In this document: in pieces, positions 49,052 to 61,382 of the stretch
Layout of the letters: the number at the start of each line of letters is the position of its first letter
Numbering within the stretch: position 1 is the first letter of the stretch
Origin: Acanthococcus lagerstroemiae
Lineage: Eukaryota; Arthropoda; Insecta; Hemiptera; Eriococcidae
Assembly: GCA_031841125.1 (NCBI GenBank)
Contig: CM063108.1
Span: 71,334,344-71,398,343, forward strand
Reading direction: 5' to 3'
Length of the DNA stretch: 64,000 nucleotides
The notes under the pieces: generated by a model
The model's database searches: none
What the model was told of the DNA's origin: nothing
What the model saw: only the letters and a program-made list of their open reading frames with translations
Position numbers and translations under genes: made by a program

Positions 49052-49126
49052 TTGGCATACTGTCTTATAGTTGTCATTCCGTTAATACAGTTGCTAGATA
49101 GAGATCTAGTACTTTCTTTTACATTA

Positions 49127-49357
49127 ATTTGCAGTAGAGAAACTATTCGAGATATTACAAACGAGCCGACTGATCAGGTTACTTCCGAAAATAATTCTAA
49201 TGAGGGGCAGTTAACCCAAAAAACAAATTCAATTGTGACAGAATACCAAACAAATTTAATAGTTACTGAACATGCAAATGATTTAAACAATGACAGTAAC
49301 AATGGCGCAGCTAAAAATATAAATGACAATCTCAGCAAGCGCAGTGTCTCAATATGA
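49127..49357 (+). other. Possible linker exon of the THAP/DDE transposase
   Basis: After an acceptor-like TTAATTTGCAG (about 49134) a frame of about 75 codons runs to a TGA at 49355. It is rich in Asn, Thr, Ser and Glu (RDITNEPTDQVTSENNSNEG and similar). The composition suits the disordered linker after a THAP domain. There is no specific match. Confidence 0.35.
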
Positions 49358-49502
49358 ACGAATAAGTTGCGTTAAATTCTTCCGGAGGTGTTATAATTTT
49401 ATTTCAAAAAAATATGAAAAATTTGTTGCAGTACTCGCAGCAGTGCTTCTCCGTTACTCGGGACTCGTTCAGTGGCGATTCAAACAGTGCCGATAATAAT
49501 GA

Positions 49503-50110
49503 ATCCTAGAAGGTATTATAGAACAGATACGCACTAGGAAACAACTGAGTTTGTCCTCATTTGAAGGCTTCGAATCTATAGTTGTCGCTTTCGAACATCA
49601 CGAAGATTTTAGGCTACCACAGAAAGATCTTTTCGAACTCTATATTAAGAATCGAGTCCTAATAACATTTATGAAACTAAAGACCAATATGTTACATTTT
49701 CGTTCTTGTTAGTAATATTTCATACCTCAGAAAACACTTGCAGCCGCTATTATAAAAAATGTGTACATATTTTAAGTAAAATACTAAAAAATTTCATAAT
49801 GCGACCATCGAAAAGCTCCATCGTAAAGAATTTACCCCGTTGTTTTGCCAAATTCCAGTCGACGCGGGCTATTCTAGGTTGAAGTGAAATTGCACGCTGC
49901 GTTATTAAATGTGTCAAATGCCGGTTACAGGCGTATTGTCATTACAAGAAACGTCATACAGTGCAATTTTTACTAGGAATAACTCCGAGTGTGTTCATTT
50001 CCAACAAAAGTTTGTTTTAAGAAGGTAAACCACCAGATAAATTTATGTTCAATCAGTCGGATATTTTGAAGTTATGCGATGCTGAGGCCAGGGGTCCATC
50101 ACATAGAAAG
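49503..50110 (+). pseudogene. DDE transposase remains, ISL2EU/Harbinger-like
   Basis: The first frame (49503 to about 49708) reads LSLSSFEGFES, DLFELYIKNRVLITFMKLKT and NMLHF, the helix-turn-helix region before DDE-4 nucleases. After a frameshift it reads SENTCSRYYKKCVHILSKIL, MRPSKSSIVKNLPRCFAKFQ, STRAIL..SEIA, YCHYKKRHTVQFLLGITPSV and PPDKFMFNQSDILKLCDA. These match the order WPs....NMP..F, IIDCTEI, YSHYK.HNTVKFLVGISP and SDKxI in THAP-DDE (ISL2EU and PIF/Harbinger-like) transposases. The first catalytic Asp codon has become Gly and the next codon a stop, so it is inactive. The frame runs to a GTAAGT donor at 50111; the last acidic residue would lie beyond and is not found. Confidence 0.75.
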
Positions 50111-50779
50111 GTAAGTTAACAGAATCAAAATTTACAAAGTTTTAAACGACGAAATTGCTCGGACATTACTGGACTATATGGACGATCTATACGTGTAATC
50201 AAGTACATCTTCAATTTCAAGCATTTTAACAAGATTAAACTAAAATTACTGAAACGCAATGCAGAACTGCAACATAATCCGAAAAAATAGAGGATAAGCA
50301 AGCGGCAATTGAATTTAATCCCGCTCTCTTATCAGAGGCATGGAAAACGATACTAGCGCACCACAGCCGTGACGCTCCCGAACTGTTCAGTCCTTAGACC
50401 ATACACAAAAGATAGACCGCTAGCGCTTCATAAGAGCCCGTGTTCTTGAGTGTGATCAACATTGCACAGCATGTGCATAAGTAGTAGCGTATAATGTGAA
50501 TAAATATAATTATCAGCTGATCATAAGCGGAATTAGATATTAGAAGCGCGACTTGGAAGAAGGACCTCCGTCTCATAGGAAATACATTGATCGAATGTCC
50601 TTTTTCTACGCAGTTATCACCTATCGATGTTGGTCACAGGATTTTGTAAACATTAGCCGTCTATCATTTCTGTATAGTCTAAGGTTCAGTCACGAATACT
50701 GAAATACTGGCGATCGTGTTTGTATCGTTGTACCGTGAAGGAGGCAACCTCAAACGACAGTCAAGGGCAGAAAAGTGTT
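50111..50779. other. Possible further exon debris
   Basis: Near 50300-50395 a frame reads AAIEFNPALLSEAWKTILAH and HSRDAPELFSP then stop, preceded by a helical stretch. It looks coding-like but matches no family I know and cannot be tied to the transposase. Confidence 0.3.
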
Positions 50780-51660
50780 ACTGAGTATACCTCCAAGATA
50801 CACGACTGGCAAACAACACCAATAAAAAACGTAAATTAGTCGTCTCATCGCCTTTGACGAAAATCCAGCAGATAACCACTCTCCAGCTGAAGAACCGATT
50901 TCTAAACCTCAATGCTGACAAAAAACGGAAACAAGCCAATTCCCCCTCTCCCCCCATCAGAAGATCAACCAAATGACATTGCGAAATAACCTAACCGCCA
51001 CAGACATTTCTACAGACTATGGTTAATAGCTTCTCTGGCAGGCCGAAAAAAACTCTCGGAACACGTAAACATCGATACTCTCACAACGGAAGTCCTTTCG
51101 AACAACGTAGTGAAAGTATCGGTCAAAGCACCGGACGTCTTCAGGCAACTGGTAAGCAAACCACGCACTTACGATATCAAGTTTTATACATACCAACTTT
51201 AATCTGAACGGGCGTACAAAGTAGTAATAAGAAATCTCCGCTACTCAACAGATATAAAACGGCCTTAAAAGACATTAGCCATGACGTTCGAAATGTTACT
51301 AATACATACGTATATCACAATTCTCCGACCCATACGAACATACGAAATCCCGCTATGATGCTCAGCAGCGAACAAGAATATCGAAACCCTGCAACGTGTT
51401 CACAATATCACACTTTGAAAAATCACAGAAGCCCCGCGGTACCTCACCAACCGATAGCTGCATGAGGACCTAGACATCGAAACATCTGACAAATCGCTAC
51501 GCCAACTACAACCAAATACATCAGACCCCCCCCCCACACACACACACAGAAGCTCTCGTGCTCCTCAAAAGTCCAACCATCCAGCGCCTCAAAAGGAAGG
51601 CCATAGCGAACACCGAAAAATTAACGTAAAGGCCTTAAGCGTCTCAACACTACTTCACCT
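50780..51660 (+). pseudogene. Jockey-clade LINE with internal deletion
   Basis: The first part is ORF1 (gag-like): KIQQITTLQLKNRFLNLNAD, VVKVSVKAPDVFRQLVSKPR, TYDIKFYTYQL, AYKVVIRNLRYSTDIKTALK and DISHDVRNVTN. These are the region before and within the PRE_C2HC domain typical of Jockey ORF1. Near 51295-51325 it passes straight into the carboxy end of the reverse transcriptase ORF2 (LLIHTYITILRPIRTYEIPL, NIETLQRVHNITL, ITEAPRYLTNR, LHEDLDIETSDKSLRQLQ and RLKRKAI). The ORF1 end, endonuclease and RT core are gone. Stops and frameshifts are frequent. A C9 run and (CA)n sit at about 51527-51548. Confidence 0.83.
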
Positions 51661-52190
51661 TATCACGTCATTCTAATCTTAGCAAATATTTTATCAAGAT
51701 AATAACCTTGCGCTATACTATAAGCATAACTACTTAGCTTAGTCGTGTGTGGATTGCATAGCTACTTACGTTATTCTATCACCTGCGCTACGTATGTGTA
51801 AATGCTATTATGGCAGTTCATATATAAAAAAATATAAAAAGTCTCGAATAGTCATTCAAAGTCTCCCACGATTTTCAAGAAGTTGTAACATTTCTGAAGA
51901 GTCCTGATCATGTCTCGAAGAGTTGTGATCAAGACCGAAAGGATTATACAGAGTCACGAAAAAGTTTTGAGCCCTGTCAGCGTGTCTGAAATCAATCCGG
52001 AGAAGACTTGGAATTAGAAACAAGTCTAGAATAAGGCGCTACATAGTAAACATGCGAGTACGCTGGATGACTAATTTCGGTGACGCGGATTTCAACGAAC
52101 GCGGACATTCCACGCAATCAAATCTCGCGTCATCCAACTAGTTTGGCTTCAAATTTTTCATACATGAGCATCAGAGATAAAATAGACTGA

Positions 52191-52260
52191 GCTAGTCTTG
52201 AGAATTGTTCCCCTTCTCTCCTCGAGGGAAAAATATAAGACGGTACGGCGATGAACATTG
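52191..52260. repeat. Dispersed repeat copy 1 (direct partner at 54084-54150)
   Basis: It shares GCTAGT(C/T)TT(G/A)AGAAT, CTTCTC..CTCGAGGGAAAAAT and CGATGAACAT with 54084-54150, in the same orientation. Both lie next to the GAGTCTTGAA-rich tracts, so tract and block may form one family. Confidence 0.65.
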
Positions 52261-54083
52261 AAAAGTCTCTAAAAATGAGAATTTGGTGAGGTGAAAAAGA
52301 GTTCATATCACACGTTGTCGGATAAATAAACAAGTCAAAACAAACGGAGGTTATGAGAGGTGAGACCGTGGAAAATACGAAGAATTAATTTCATTTCATC
52401 GTTACGTAATTCTATCGTACTGCACTCCCGCTCTTTGAGGGAAGCTTCTCAGACTACGCGGTTATCATGCGACTGGAATCCGTATCATAATATCCGAATT
52501 TATAAATTCTCTGACAAGATTACCGTGATTAGAATATTAACCAAGGACCAGATTACCTTGAAACCAAATTCAAAGTACTGACCAGATTTATTTGTACATA
52601 TAATATACAAGGTACAAATGCGACGATTAGGAAGCTTTCGAAAACTATAACCTCGCCGAATTAACCCGTTGCGCACAAATTAATCGATAAAACGCTAATT
52701 AGGCTAATTTATCAGTTTTTCAAATAAGCAGAACATTTTCGATTTGATGTTTGAAAGCACTGTATCGCACACACTTCCATATTCCATTTTATTTTTAAGT
52801 TTATACGTTCCGCGTAACGATGAAGCGGTACATAACCGTTTTGGCATTAGTCTCTACGTATATTTGATACTCGCCGTTCACCGAACTATACTGTGCATAT
52901 TCGTACAGATCCGCATTTTTTTATCACTATTTCTTTTCCAATTTTACACACATTAAGGTTTCAAACTTCTCTGGCGACCGCTGTTACATACGCCAGTCAA
53001 ATAAGGGTGTAAAAACCAGAGGCTAAGGAGAATTTTCGACGACAAATTCTATATTTTAAGTAGAACTGACGGGCTAAAAAAGCCCTACAATCTGGGCTTC
53101 CCTTTCAAGAGACTAATAATCAAAATTCGTACGGTTCCAGCTTAGAATTTTTAAAACAAAATACGAATGGTCAGCACAAAGTTCTACACAACAATATCTC
53201 ACAATTTTCTCATAATTACACTCCTATCGGCATGAATGGGGAAGGGGAACAAATCACTCTCCACACTACTACGCATCAAAGCAGGCCCGAATGGAAGGAT
53301 TATAAATTTTGACCATGTGTCGGTGGTTTCAACAAATATTGCAATAAGAACATGGGGCACTATGACAAATAAGATTAAATGAAAAGCTTAGCGCAAGAAG
53401 TTATCGACTCGGTTTCCAGTTCTGCCACTAAAAGAAAATTCTCGCCATCTCGCGTCACACTACTGACCAGTTCGCTTTTGAAATGTTTGATTCACCTTAC
53501 TTCAGTGAACACGGTTATCAATCATACACACGTCAGTGTTCTGGTTCTGACCACGAAAATTTCCCCATCCTTATAAAGTTGTATTCTCAGTGATACTGAA
53601 CGTGGATTCCGAACTGATTCGATGCTTTCCGGCACTAAACCCTCCAGCGTTAGAAATTTTCAAAAATTCCTGAACAAATGTGAAGAAGTCTCAGACAACG
53701 TAGATGAATCATCAGGAGTCGTAACGAGTTTTAAATAAGCCAAAAGAGTCTCACTGAGCCTTACAAATACTTGTTCGAAAGTAATAAACGAATCCCGAGG
53801 AATCTTGAAAAGCATCGTCTTGAAACTCTTAATCAAGCCTGGAAGAATTCGAAAGAATCTTTAGCAAGTCTGCAAATCATAGATGGTCTTACGCGAATCT
53901 TGAACAATCCTCGTGAATACTGAAGACGTTTATAAGAGACTAGGCTACAAAGTGATGAAGAGTTTCCAACATGTTTTGAATAGTTTTAGCGAGTCCTAAG
54001 TTTTAGAGCCTCGAAGAGTTTAGAACAAATCGGGGGAAATCTAAATGATAATGGGTGATTACTGAAGATCATCGAAGAGGCTT

Positions 54084-54150
54084 AGCTAGTTTTAAGAATC
54101 GCTTTCCTTCCCTTCTCGAGGGAAAAATTTGTACGATAGCCGATGAACAT
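54084..54150. repeat. Dispersed repeat copy 2
   Basis: This is the direct-orientation partner of 52191-52260. A GAGTCTTGAA-type tract leads into it from the left. Confidence 0.65.
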
Positions 54151-54845
54151 GAACATTTTATTCAGTCGAGAATTCAGTGAACTGAAAAAATCTGACTGGT
54201 CCTGTCTTCGAAGACATTTTATTTTCAATGTTGATAGGAAAAATAGATCACGTATACAAATCGTTCAAATCTCTCTTTATTTGCTTACTCACTTAATTAC
54301 CCTCGTGAGGGAAAAAACAAACGATCTGAATACACGGAAGGATAAGGGGAGGGAAAGAAAAGTAACCAGTACAGGTTTTACTATTTTGAACTGCCCCTTT
54401 CAGTGTAGCTCTTCAGATCCGCTACTGTTCGTCAGTTAGCCAATCATTCGGACCCTAATAAAATTATTGAAAAATCATTCCGAGAAACTTCGTTAGAGTG
54501 CCGAACTGATTAGAGAACATAAAATTGGAAGCAGAAATATCTGAATCGCAACAGCTCTATGACACAGGTGGAGTGACGAGCTGAGGAGGAAGAGGAAGCG
54601 GAGGCGGTAAAGGATACCGTACCTCTTCGTAGAAGATCACAGAAATTGAATATTTAGCTTGTCCCTAACAGCTTTCAATTTCTTAGAAAGGAGGGAGGCG
54701 AATGACATTATTTCATACTCACCCTATCAAAAATCGACAGTTACGCGTATACTCTACAGAAATAGGATCTTCAATGCCCTTTCCCCATAAAAATGAATAC
54801 TTAATCGATTTTCCATTTTATATGGGCCATTATGAAATACAAAGA

Positions 54846-55030
54846 TGCTGTTATGATATGCGATCTACCAAGATTGTGTGATCTACACCGCGCGATCAAC
54901 TATTGCAATATGCGATCGGTAGCGATCGTCCCGCACATTTTATCTGCGAGTTTCGTAGATCGCATTACCATTGGTAGATCGCATATTGTAGAGCACAATA
55001 TAGAGATAGATCGCATATTGTAACAGCACC
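54846..55030. mobile_element. MITE with repeated ATATGCGATCTA words
   Basis: The ends GCTGTTATGATATGCGATCTA and TAGATCGCATATTGTAACAGC face each other. An inner perfect 16-bp pair (54856-54871, 54971-54986; ATATGCGATCTACCAA and complement) lies within, plus a further ATATGCGATCGGTAGCGATC. It is about 185 bp and non-coding, with no clear target duplication. Confidence 0.7.
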
Positions 55031-55232
55031 AATTAAAAGTGTGAGAGATGAACAAATAATTTTCAATTTTCTTAAATGAACACGAGTATCCGAATATTTA
55101 GGCAAGTCTGAATACATGTTACACAAAATAATACATAACATGTTCTCGATGCGTTCTCCTTTATTAACAATTAAAAATACGGCTTAGTGTCATGTTGGAG
55201 TGTGAGTGAACTTGGTAAATTCTGTATGCAGA

Positions 55233-55373
55233 GTGTGCCAATTCACAATTTCTTCCTTCTGTGGTCGAGAGCGCTTTCAGTTGTTATGCCATCTTCAGGG
55301 TACTCCACTGAAGATGGCATAACAGGCGAAAGCGTTCTCGACCACAGAAGGAAGAAATTGTGAACTGGCACAC
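55233..55373. repeat. Large hairpin, two 66-base arms
   Basis: The arms 55233-55298 and 55308-55373 pair at about 61 of 66 positions around a 9-base loop. The right arm begins CTGAAGATGGCATAACA and contains GGCGAAAGCG, a word pattern seen near the ends of several retroelements. It could be a foldback (inverted) pair of retroelement ends. There is no coding sequence. Confidence 0.85.
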
Positions 55374-56395
55374 CCATACAAAATTTAAAAATACCACATT
55401 CCGCCCACACTGAGAAAATTAAGGTACACAGTGGTAACGATGTTATTCTACAGTTAATTGTGAGATGAATATATTAATATAGATCTATTATCTTCTGGTC
55501 CTAGTCTCATAATGAACAAGTAAAACAATACTGTTACCATATTTGTTGAATGTATTGATCACCAAGCGCACACTGGAATTATCACACAATATCGGGGGTA
55601 ATCACTCTAAACCCCATAGTGACTTCCTTCTTTTTTCTCTTTTTTCCTTTTTCCTTTAAACTACTCAGGTACCCATTCCCAAAACTGAATGTACCTACTC
55701 ATGTAGAAAAGTCCTGAAGAAGCGAATAGTGTTCCTGTACGTTTTTGGATAAGGTGTTTGTCCGTAAGGCACAATTTTGTTGCGTGATTATTTACAATTA
55801 TAATAACGATTTAAAAAAAAAATTAAAATGTGTATACGAAAGAAAGACATAAAACTCTGTTTTCAACAGAAACCAAACTCTTTTGTGAATAAATAGTCGT
55901 AAATTAAAAGGTTGGGTGCGAAGTTAGCGTTTCAAAAGAATGTCATTAAAGATACATATTTACATCACTTTCCTCCAACAACTCGAAAAAAATCAGGCCA
56001 GTGTATAACAACTGAGGAGGCTAGAATCATAACTAAGGGGATTCAATTTTATCAAAAATGAGTTAAGCCTTGTTTCTGATAATAAACAGAACGCTGAATC
56101 ACGTCATGTCACTCATTTTCATGTTCAGGGCTTCTTTTCTTACATATTGGGATGTGCAAGCCGGCTTGAGAATCATAACTAACATTATCTCACGGATGCT
56201 ATCAGTTTTGATTGTTGTAACATAATATGGATATCGTGTTTTCCCCCCTTCAATTTAGTTTCACAGTAAAAGAAGAAGAAAAGGAAATACAATTTGATTG
56301 TTCGAAATAAACGTCAAAACGTGGTGCACCTTTCGTTTTTTCTTTGCCGCAGTATTCATTTTCCACTTTTTCCAGCTCTCAGCTGTGGTGAGGAA
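55374..56395. other. Intergenic DNA, no gene seen
   Basis: AT-rich, with short frames and no recognised motif. Confidence 0.45.
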
Positions 56396-56396
56396 T

Positions 56397-56681
56397 ATGG
56401 CAGGAACAAAAGTTGGTAATAGTCACGTTAACGGTTTTGCATCATGTGGAACAGTTGGGCTAGTATCAAGCACCAGAAGATTAGTTTCCGACGAAAAATT
56501 AAGACCTTGGAGTCAAAATTCACAACAACTATTTTTGGGAGAATTTCAAGGTTTCCCACAAGACTTTGAAAATATTATTCGATTGGAAGTTGATACTAAT
56601 CTGTCGAAGAACACACAGTCCAATTTTCAGCTAAATCTGTGGCGTGCGCGTCGCTGTACACGTTTTTCATCTCACCTGTAA
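56397..56681 (+). other. Possible coding exon, unidentified
   Basis: After an acceptor-like CACTTTTTCCAG (about 56375) an ATG opens a 94-codon frame. It contains MAGTKVGNSHVNGFASC, LVSSTRRLVSDEKLRPW and LFLGEFQGFPQDFENIIRLE and ends in a basic tail. The amino-acid mix looks more coding-like than neighbouring chance frames, but I recognise no domain and no donor site is clear. Confidence 0.3.
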
Positions 56682-59600
56682 AATCGTGTTTTCGGATCTT
56701 CTTAGTTACGATTCTAGGCCCCTCAACTGTTTATGAAGGGGGTTTCATAATATAGAAGAGTACACTTTTTGAAATTTGAACACAGCTACTTTAAAAAAGA
56801 ACGTATGTTTGCCGGTAAAAAGGGTGAATGACGAAGGAAACAAGGGGCTAACACAACAGCCCTCCACATTAAGACGTGAAAAAATAATAAATAAAAGTCA
56901 CGAACAAGTCAGTCTTTCAGTTTTCCGTTTGACCTTCTAAAAATTGAAACCATTTTCCCAACACGCTTTTTTCTCAAGGCATGTATCGGGTACCGTAACA
57001 AGTCAGCTCGCGCCTACTCCATTCTAAATCAAAATCTCGAGACTATGCCCCACAGCGATACTGCAAATCAGATCCAGACACGATGTAGATAAAAATTAAA
57101 TCCATCACCAGACTTCAGCGACAGTGGTGGCAGCGGTAACGAACCCAATAAAAAAGAGAATTCATAGATTGACCGGTTTCCTCGAAAATCGAACGTATAT
57201 TTAGCTACGAGTAGCTAACATTCAACCATAATGCGAGCTTGACCAAATTCCAATAAGAATGACGATCTAGCTTCACCCTCAACTTTTTGGACTCGACGTC
57301 ACATTCCCAGTACCACGGACGAGGCCCAGCTCGCGATCACCGACATGAATTCGAATATGTATGATTTCAGCAATAACAACTAGCGCGAGGACCTCGAACA
57401 TTCTTCGCATCGATGAAGTAATCGAGCTACACATCGGCATCGACATCCACTGAAACAGCTGCACCCACCAGAGAGACGTTTCCACTGCCCATGTGCCCAA
57501 GGTTACAGCCAGTCGAAGCTCGCTATCCGGCGAAACGTCGTAAATGATCGACGGGGAACTTGCTAACGATTGCGAGAAGTGACTCGACTGAGGACCTCGG
57601 AAACGCTCGCCGCCTCAAGCTTCGGCTGTGAATCGACGAGCCAACACCAACCAGTTAACAATCACACGGGGAAGGCCGAAACTACAAGGCAGACCGAACC
57701 GAAAATTTGGATTCGAGTCCTTCTCGAAATTGCGTTTAGAATGAATGCTGATCTCATCTCAACGCAAGCGCGGCCGGTTATACAATATTTAAGAGTAGAT
57801 TACAATTGTGTCAAAGGTTAACAAATCGATGACTCACGTAATCGGTCATTCCAGATACTAATAGTTCAATTAAATCGAAGACTTCACTTCGGTTTCCATC
57901 GGGGAAAAAAAACAATAAAAATTGTTAATCGTGGCCTTTAAATATTAGGTTCCAAGGACGCGGTGGTATACGACAGAGGCTGTTATAACTGAGGTGAGTA
58001 CAGTCGAGTCGAGTTTAGTACAAATACACATTTCACGTTCTTACTATTTCACCTTATGATAAAATGCTAAATCACGTCGATCAATTTACAAATTAGGGGA
58101 GCGGGTCTAGCTGTTACTGCGGAAGAAATCATCGCACTGTTTGCATTCATCGTCAAAATTTCAATGTCTGATACGAACACCTGTTTTCGATACAAATTTC
58201 CACGAACTGCCGACTATTTTTGGCAAACATCCTAGCTTGGTTGCTTCTCTTTTGTAAGACGAATGAAACTCGTAAACCTTTTCATGTGCCGCACGAAGCC
58301 AGTTAGCAATTAATCGGTACACGCTTTCCCAGTCCAATATACAAATTTATTCCAGGTTATATAGTTCGACATCTAAAAATGATGGTCTTCAAAGAAAACA
58401 AATGAATGAAGGGGGAGGGGGGAAGTAAACACACCGACAAAGTGGAAGTTAAATTTACGAATAAAACCTGGAATAATCACGTGTTCGAAAAAATGATACC
58501 GAGCTCGCTGAAAATCCGAGCGCGTTGCGATCCCAAGAAGATACCTCAGATATGAAAATATAACTCACTCGGGGAAATACCGAGCATACCATTCGGGTTT
58601 TCCTATTCGCGCGAGAAAGAGGGTGAAACACCCATCTCACCAATGCACCGAACTGCTTTTAGGCGCGCCGTACAGCGTATGATATGCTATAAATCCGGTC
58701 TTTGTGTTCCCTGTTGTCAGAAGAAAATTCAACTGAAAAATAAGAACAACCACAATGACAACTGAGTGAGTCAGCCTGCCTTTTGAGACAGACGGAAAAT
58801 CCCCATTAAAAAAAATCGAATATACGCAAACTGATAGATAAATGAACAGACAAATAGGCGAATAGAAATCACCCGTATGTTTAGAAAATCGATCCAGATA
58901 CCTAGTAACGGGAGGGAAAGCGAATGAGAGGTTGCTCCCTCCTCCTTAACAAAAACACCAAGAATTTTTGTGATGTTTGGGCGCGAAATTTACAATTTTA
59001 CCTCAAGCTGCCTCTCTTCCCCCGAAAAAGTGGTAACACCAGGAGCCCAAATCGGCCAAATTTTGGATAAGAAAATGAAGGGACAGTCGACATGAAAGGG
59101 GATAAACTTTAATGCGAAAATACACCAGAAAAGAACGTATATCTGCAATTCATCCCACCCCTTTAGGGTTGACATAAGTTATGTTTATTCAACTACTCGA
59201 AAAGACGGGAAAGAAGTTTGCAGCCGAAATTGTGATTCACGCTGAAAATTTCGATGACTCATACAATCGATATTATAAATTCGTGCGGTTTATAGAAGCT
59301 TGAAATACCGCACCATCGTCAATTATTAATGGCTTTTACCGTTTTCGAGTCCAGAAAGTCCTCTTAAAAGAATCGATCGATATTCTTCAAAAGAACGGTG
59401 AACACTTAAAGATATAGAAGATTTTCCATTAGATCGTTCACATTTTCCGTCCTTATCACGAGTACTTGGTTTTCCCTTGCTTCAAATTGTCTGTGGTATA
59501 GTTGGAAGGTATGTGGATAAAAGGGTTAAATTGTCGGTTGTCGATGATGCATGCGAACTAAAAGTAGCGCCATACACCAGTATAAGACCTTGAACGTGCT

Positions 59601-61382
59601 AGCTAGCAGTACCACGAAATTAAAAGAGTAACAGAAAATTGATGTCGTAGATGAGCAGACTCGTGACTTCAAGCATTTGAAGTAGGCGAACCATTGCTGG
59701 TATGAGAAGACAGTCCCGCTACGTACATTCGTCAATTGGTAGAACTGTCTTTAGATAAGAAAACCCAGAATAATCAGAGTGGCAGTCAGCTGACTAAATC
59801 AGAAAAGCAAAAACCTGTACATTTTCAACAAAAATAACATTTCACTCTGAGAAAAATCGAACTTCTCCTTCTTGATTAACGAGTCCTTTCGGTCAATTCA
59901 CGGGAAACTAACGACAGAAAGGGAGGGGAGGGGGCGTGTTGTGAATTTACTCTTGCATTAGCTTCCAGCGTCGACAAGGCAGAATCGATTACTCATTGGC
60001 AAAATTTCAAAACATGTTAACTTAATCTTTTGTGTTTTGATATCAAACATTTTCATCAGTCGGAGAATCTAATTTTCAATCCGAAAAAATGTTTACATTT
60101 CCAATTTATAAAATGACCCCCCCCCCCCCAACGAAAAAAATCACTTCAATACGTCTCTGGTCCGTGTCAGTTTATGAACAAAACACAGACAGACAAAACT
60201 ATAATCAAGATCCGTTACAGCGCAGGAGGAGTTTTTCATCTTCAGGAAGAGAAAACGATAATCGATTTGAAGTTTTGAAAACAACATCTTGAGCCTTTTT
60301 TTTTTTTTTTTTAATTTCAAACCTGTGTTCGTAGATGCGTATATCCTAACGAGGGGATCGTAAGAAGCAGTGGACGCGTCTCTCTGAATTGTTCAGTAGT
60401 TGAAGAAGGTAGACATTACATTATTACGTACGAAGGAAGTTTAGTTTCAAGGTAACGGAAAATACTTCACAATACTAGAGCTACAAAATAATGAAATTGA
60501 ATAAAAAAGTTCAAAGCTTCCGATAGACTCGAGCGACTCTGAAATAAATTCTTCGTATGTTTTCAAAAATAACTAGGAAAACTACTCGAAACTTTTCAAA
60601 ATTGAGCAGTTATGAGTAGTACTGATTAGTTTTTCAAAAGTATTTTCGACAAGCTGGGTATTCTCTTTATTAAAGCTCCAGATTTGGTTCATAAAAACGG
60701 TATCCGTACCACGTGTGAATTAGTACGTGTAGTACGAAGTACGAAATACGAACCTACGAATGTTCAAAGTACGAACGTACGAAGAATCCTTTCCTTCCCA
60801 AACAGAATTGTATTTTGTACTTCGTCCTCAATGCCGGGTAGTAGTAGGTAATACAAACTGAAACGGACTGAAATCTATACGCGTTAAGTACACGGATATC
60901 CGTGAATCCAGTGTACGTCAACAATCTAGAGCTCTACTCTTTATGCGGATAACCCGTCACCAGCAGTCGTGTCCACGTCCTGCTTGTGGCGCAGTCAGGA
61001 AGTCAGTCTACTTGCTTGCCCGCTTTTCATCTCAAACATTTTTTTCACGGGCTGCAATTTTCCGATTTTAAGGTACGTAAATTATCCAGCGTTCATCCTC
61101 CGACGTGATGGGAGGGGGAAAGAGAAACACAGGCTTTTAGTAGAAACAAGTTTACTTGAAAGATATTGCCTGCTAATCTTAGCTGCGTTTCTCGCTCTGC
61201 GTGTCTCAGTGGATTTCAAGGTCTAGAGAGTCCTAGGACGCCCTAGTGAAAACATTCGCAATTTTCTATCTAGCTTGCTCCGTGAAACGAAAACCGGTCA
61301 CAAGGTGTTTACCACGTACCTAATTTTCTTCGCACAGAACCGAACTCGTTGGAAAATGGTGTACATCTTCACTCGGGTGTTC
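56682..61382. other. Intergenic DNA, no gene recognised
   Basis: It holds short chance frames, a C11-type run near 60119, a T-run near 60296-60312 and a GTACGAA-rich short repeat near 60720-60785. There are no domains or splice-linked exons I can support. Confidence 0.45.

Larger units (their letters stand above)
51661..54845. other. Intergenic DNA with degenerate dispersed repeat
   Basis: No gene is recognised. Two tracts (51840-52020, 53640-54080) are rich in AAGAGTYYTGA / GAATCTTGAA words, like 40970-41240. Chance open frames are under 100 codons. Confidence 0.5.

Noticed and set aside
55308..55345. Hammerhead ribozyme (CTGAAGA...GAAA core)
   Set aside because: The bases that should form stem II (TGGC against GGC) do not pair, so the core cannot form as seen.
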